This document shows, piece by piece, positions 41,635 through 44,145 of a stretch of DNA of 44,145 nt. A program made the position numbers and the translations under genes. This DNA is from Gammaproteobacteria bacterium (GTDB taxonomy: Bacteria; Pseudomonadota; Gammaproteobacteria; Arenicellales; Arenicellaceae). The stretch covers positions 1 to 44,145 of the forward strand of contig JAFMHC010000014.1 in the NCBI GenBank assembly GCA_017854775.1. Direction: 5' to 3'. Within the stretch, counting starts at the first letter, position 1; each line of letters begins with the position of its first letter. Under the pieces are notes generated by a model. The model had not been told where the DNA came from. It saw nothing but the letters and a program-made list of their open reading frames with translations, and made no database searches.

Positions 41635-41664
41635 ATTATAGTCATTGATGGCAATCTTTGTCAG
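41635..41664 (-). promoter_or_regulatory. Sigma-70-type promoter of the kinase gene
   Basis: On the minus strand, CTGACA (41664-41659) is followed after 18 bases by TATAAT (41640-41635), matching consensus at 5/6 and 6/6 positions. The -10 ends only 6 bases before the ATG at 41628, so transcription would start at or next to that codon. Confidence 0.6.
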
Positions 41665-41705
41665 CAACGCATTCACCGCAAATCAAATAATCTGGAGCAA
41701 AACCG

Positions 41706-42566
41706 ATGACCCAAAGCATGACCGCCTACGCGCAAGCCGCCATTTCGACTGAGTTAGGCGAGCTAAGCTGCGAACTGAGGAGCGTCAATCATCGCTTTCT
41801 AGATGTCGCGCCAAGAATGCCCGATGACCTAAGAGCACACGAAGGCGCATTACGAGAGGCCGTCGCAGCAAAATTAGCACGAGGTCGAATCGACGTATTT
41901 ATACGGCTAAAAGAATCAGAAAGCACAGGCCTAGAACCAAATTTAGACGCCGCCGACAATTTGCAGTCATTGTTAGACGAAATGCGTCAACGGTTGCCCG
42001 AAATGCAAATGATTAGAGCCATCGATGCGCTCAAGTGGCCGGGTATCTTACAAGCCAAGAAAGCCGACCCCGAGGTTATGAAAGCACACTTACTAGCCGC
42101 GCTCGACCAAGCCCTAGATGGATTAGTGCAAGCCAGAGCGAAAGAAGGCAACAAGATGGCCGAGCTAGTTAAAACACGTTTAGCCGGTATATCTCAGGTG
42201 ATTAAAGAGGTCGAAGCCTTTCTACCCGACATTGTCGAAGCCTACAAAGCAAGGTTAGATGAAAAGCTAGTCGATATTAAAGACCAACTCGACCCCGCCA
42301 GGCTAGAGCAAGAACTGGTGATCTTTCTACAAAAAACAGACGTCGCTGAAGAGCTTGACCGCTTAAATGTGCACGTAGAAGAAGTAGCCGCGGTGCTAGC
42401 AAAACCAGAACCAGCAGGCAGGCGCTTAGATTTCTTGATGCAAGAACTGAATCGTGAAGTAAATACCCTTGGGTCTAAATCGCAGGATCAGCGGCTGACT
42501 AAGGCGAGTGTGGATTTGAAAGTGTTGATCGAGCAGATGCGTGAGCAGGTTCAGAATATTGAGTAG
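41706..42566 (+). CDS. yicC: YicC/YloC family endoribonuclease
   Basis: Conserved stress-related protein of 286 residues; E. coli YicC is an endoribonuclease that promotes decay of the small RNA RyhB. The N-terminus has SMTAYAQAAISTELGELSCE and LRSVNHRFLDVAPRMPDDLR, and RGRIDVFIRL follows. The C-terminal half is helical (DLARLEQEL-like DPARLEQELVIFLQKTDVAE, then EELDRLNVHVEEV) and ends with GRRLDFLMQELNREVNTLGS and the usual VDLKVLIEQMREQVQNIE. GGAG at 41694-41697 is the ribosome-binding site. gmk, often downstream, is not present here. Confidence 0.95.
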   Translation: MTQSMTAYAQAAISTELGELSCELRSVNHRFLDVAPRMPDDLRAHEGALREAVAAKLARGRIDVFIRLKESESTGLEPNLDAADNLQSLLDEMRQRLPEMQMIRAIDALKWPGILQAKKADPEVMKAHLLAALDQALDGLVQARAKEGNKMAELVKTRLAGISQVIKEVEAFLPDIVEAYKARLDEKLVDIKDQLDPARLEQELVIFLQKTDVAEELDRLNVHVEEVAAVLAKPEPAGRRLDFLMQELNREVNTLGSKSQDQRLTKASVDLKVLIEQMREQVQNIE

Positions 42567-42798
42567 TAATTTTCGCTAGTTTCATGGCTTTTTATTTCAT
42601 GGCTCTTTAATAGGCGCATCCTCAATCGGCAACTCACTTGGTCTTTATGCCTAATCTCGAAAGCAAGGCGATTTGAATCCAGTACGCCCAAATTCGAGCT
42701 TAGGCGTTATGAAAAGCATTTTCTCTTAATTTAGACATAGACCGACTATATTTGTAGGCACGTTATTCTCCGTTCATTACCCCCTACAGGTATTATCA

Positions 42799-43809
42799 AT
42801 GAAGCTCACAAGACATAAGCTGGGCCGCGGTTTCACTTATCTAGATCAAGATGGCGAACGTTTAAACAGAGCGTCTTCGCAGGGGCGCGAGGTTCTTGTC
42901 TGGATTGACTCATTGGCGATTCCGCCTGCGTGGCAGGGCGTTAGAATAGATACTGATGCGGCGACTAAGATCTACGCTTCTGGGCGAGATGCCGGGGGTA
43001 AAAAGCAATACATCTATAACCCTGAGTGGCGTGCGCTTAGAAACCAGGAAAAATTTGAGCGAGTGCTTCGTTTCGCCAATCAACTTAGTGATATGCGCTC
43101 TGTCACCCGAAAACATTTGAAAAGTTTTTTTACTAATCAAGAGGCCACTCGCCGAGCATTAACGCGCGACGTGGTGTTGTCGTGTATGGTCAGGCTTATT
43201 GATAGCGCGTATTTCCGGCCGGGTAACAGTCAATATTCAGCGGATAATGATAGCTACGGAATTACCACCTTGCGCTCACGACATTTGAGTGTTGACGACA
43301 ACGAACTGAACTTTGAGTACCAGGGTAAATCTGGAGTTGAACAGTCGAAAACCGTTGTAGATGATCGCTTAGCGCGCATTGTTAGTGAACTTGATGATCA
43401 ACCTGGCTATCGTATCTTTAAGTACTTCGACGGTGCCGAGAAGCGGTATGTGAATAGTGATGACCTCAATGCTTATATTAGAGAGCTTATGGGCGAGGAG
43501 TTTTCGGCCAAAGACTTTCGTACTTGGGCGGCGACTATGATAACGGCTGCGGCTTTGGCCCAGTCGCCGTCTGGGGGCAGCGAAAAGGATCGTCGTAAAA
43601 TAGTTATCGAAGCCTTGGGTGTTGCTGCTGAACGCCTGGGCAATACGCCAAAAATCTGTGAGGAGAATTACGTCGACCCGAGGGTTATCGAAGCGTATAT
43701 GAGCGGGCTTACGATCGCCGACTTTAACTACACTAGCGATATACCACTCGATGGTGATATGAGCAAAGACGAATTGGCAACGATCGATTTGTTGGAGTCC
43801 TATAGTTGA
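42799..43809 (+). CDS. DNA topoisomerase IB (poxvirus/Deinococcus-like)
   Basis: Relaxes supercoils through a 3'-phosphotyrosyl nick; 336 residues, the usual bacterial size. The N-terminal domain has the typical RGFTYLDQDGE opening and LAIPPAWQGVRI, and continues with YIYNPEWRALRNQEKFERV. Catalytic residues can be placed as Arg140 (FRPGNSQY), Lys177 (YQGKSG), Arg241 (DFRTWAAT), Asn282 (GNTPKICEENY) and Tyr291; Asn in place of the poxvirus His is known in bacterial members. All are present, so it should be active. It is scattered in gammaproteobacteria and is likely monocistronic. Confidence 0.92.
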   Translation: MKLTRHKLGRGFTYLDQDGERLNRASSQGREVLVWIDSLAIPPAWQGVRIDTDAATKIYASGRDAGGKKQYIYNPEWRALRNQEKFERVLRFANQLSDMRSVTRKHLKSFFTNQEATRRALTRDVVLSCMVRLIDSAYFRPGNSQYSADNDSYGITTLRSRHLSVDDNELNFEYQGKSGVEQSKTVVDDRLARIVSELDDQPGYRIFKYFDGAEKRYVNSDDLNAYIRELMGEEFSAKDFRTWAATMITAAALAQSPSGGSEKDRRKIVIEALGVAAERLGNTPKICEENYVDPRVIEAYMSGLTIADFNYTSDIPLDGDMSKDELATIDLLESYS

Positions 43810-43833
43810 GGTGCTCTAGTTGAAGTTCACAAG

Positions 43834-44094
43834 TTAGCGATTAACTATTCCAACACAAATCAGCCCTTCGCCAGTTATCGTCATTTTCGCTGCGTCACTA
43901 GCGGTTATGTGCAGCAGATCGCCGATTGGAATTTCTATCTGCTTAGCTATCTTGCCGTCGAGAAAAGTGCATGTGCTGGGCTCTTTGTGTGCGAACAAAA
44001 ATAGCTCGTCAGCATGGTTTTCAATCTCTTTACGCTCGCCTTCTTTTACAACAAAGACCTTAGACGAGACTCTTTGCTGGTTAAAAATTATCAC
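43834..44094 (-). CDS. Hypothetical 86-residue protein
   Basis: An unrecognised small protein without signal peptide or membrane helix. The sequence looks beta-rich (KVFVVKEGERKEIENH, then CTFLDGKIAKQIEIPIGDLL and KMTITGEGLICVGIVN) with two cysteines, as expected for a compact soluble barrel-like fold. It is convergent with the topoisomerase gene, 24 bases apart, and no T-tailed terminator is seen between them. No clear ribosome-binding site precedes the ATG. Its balanced composition makes it a credible gene, but nothing more can be said. Confidence 0.55.
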   Translation of the reverse strand: MIIFNQQRVSSKVFVVKEGERKEIENHADELFLFAHKEPSTCTFLDGKIAKQIEIPIGDLLHITASDAAKMTITGEGLICVGIVNR

Positions 44095-44145
44095 TGCTGT
44101 CCCGTTAACTTATCACATTAAAATCAACTGATTAGGATTGAAGTG

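Noticed and set aside
42580-42604. Direct repeat TTTCATGGCT after yicC
   Set aside because: A single 15-bp local duplication without dyad symmetry or gene context; likely trivial.

Overview
The window looks like ordinary chromosomal DNA of a free-living, probably aquatic, gammaproteobacterium of moderate GC. The evidence is the divergent rhlB / trxA-rho locus, the tsaC-hemF and rph-rdgB linkages, a Kdo transferase for LPS, a TonB-dependent receptor and a YghU-type GST. I cannot name the genus. I saw no tRNA, rRNA, CRISPR array, transposase or phage gene.

Layout. 1-7.0 kb: a TonB-dependent receptor remnant, a Rossmann-fold oxidoreductase, small secreted proteins, a DUF2937 membrane protein, two TauE/SafE transporters in opposite orientations, a 59-aa Oxidored-like protein and a secreted DUF4124-glutaredoxin fusion. 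7.1-11.8 kb (minus strand): rhlB, a patatin-like lipase and an OafA-type acyltransferase with an SGNH domain. 12.1-14.25 kb: trxA and rho, with a structured 430-bp rho leader and a terminator. 14.3-19.4 kb: a Tat-exported metallophosphoesterase and a GT39-like membrane glycosyltransferase (minus), then galE and a yghU-like gene (plus). 19.5-21.9 kb: tex. 22.3-25.9 kb (minus): a small membrane protein with a BON/OmpA protein (an arrangement like mycobacterial arfAB), then trpB-trpA. 26-32 kb: a YdcF-type protein, an Sfp-type phosphopantetheinyl transferase, a TVP38 protein with a mercuric-reductase-like flavoprotein, and two DUF547 paralogues. 32.3-35.0 kb: tsaC-hemF-waaA. 35.2-36.0 kb: a C-terminally anchored membrane protein paired with a membrane-anchored XRE regulator. 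36.0-39.7 kb (minus): rph, rdgB, gpmI and a Nudix hydrolase. 39.8-42.6 kb: a Ser/Thr kinase and PP2C phosphatase pair (minus), divergent from yicC. 42.8-44.1 kb: topoisomerase IB and an unknown 86-aa protein.

Most genes are housekeeping. No large novel system is evident. The best leads are: the BON/OmpA plus small membrane protein operon; the membrane-anchored XRE pair; a DUF547 paralogue that lost the cysteine motif its neighbour keeps; a phosphoglycerate mutase that reads like the plant-type enzyme and is preceded by 21-bp tandem repeats; a 12-C tract in front of a transporter gene; a possible leaderless promoter for the kinase; hairpins in the rho leader; and a perfect 20-bp palindrome upstream of the BON/OmpA gene. 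Several starts were moved on ribosome-binding-site or signal-peptide grounds, and two short genes were added from direct reading (5297-5476 minus; 6877-7008 plus).
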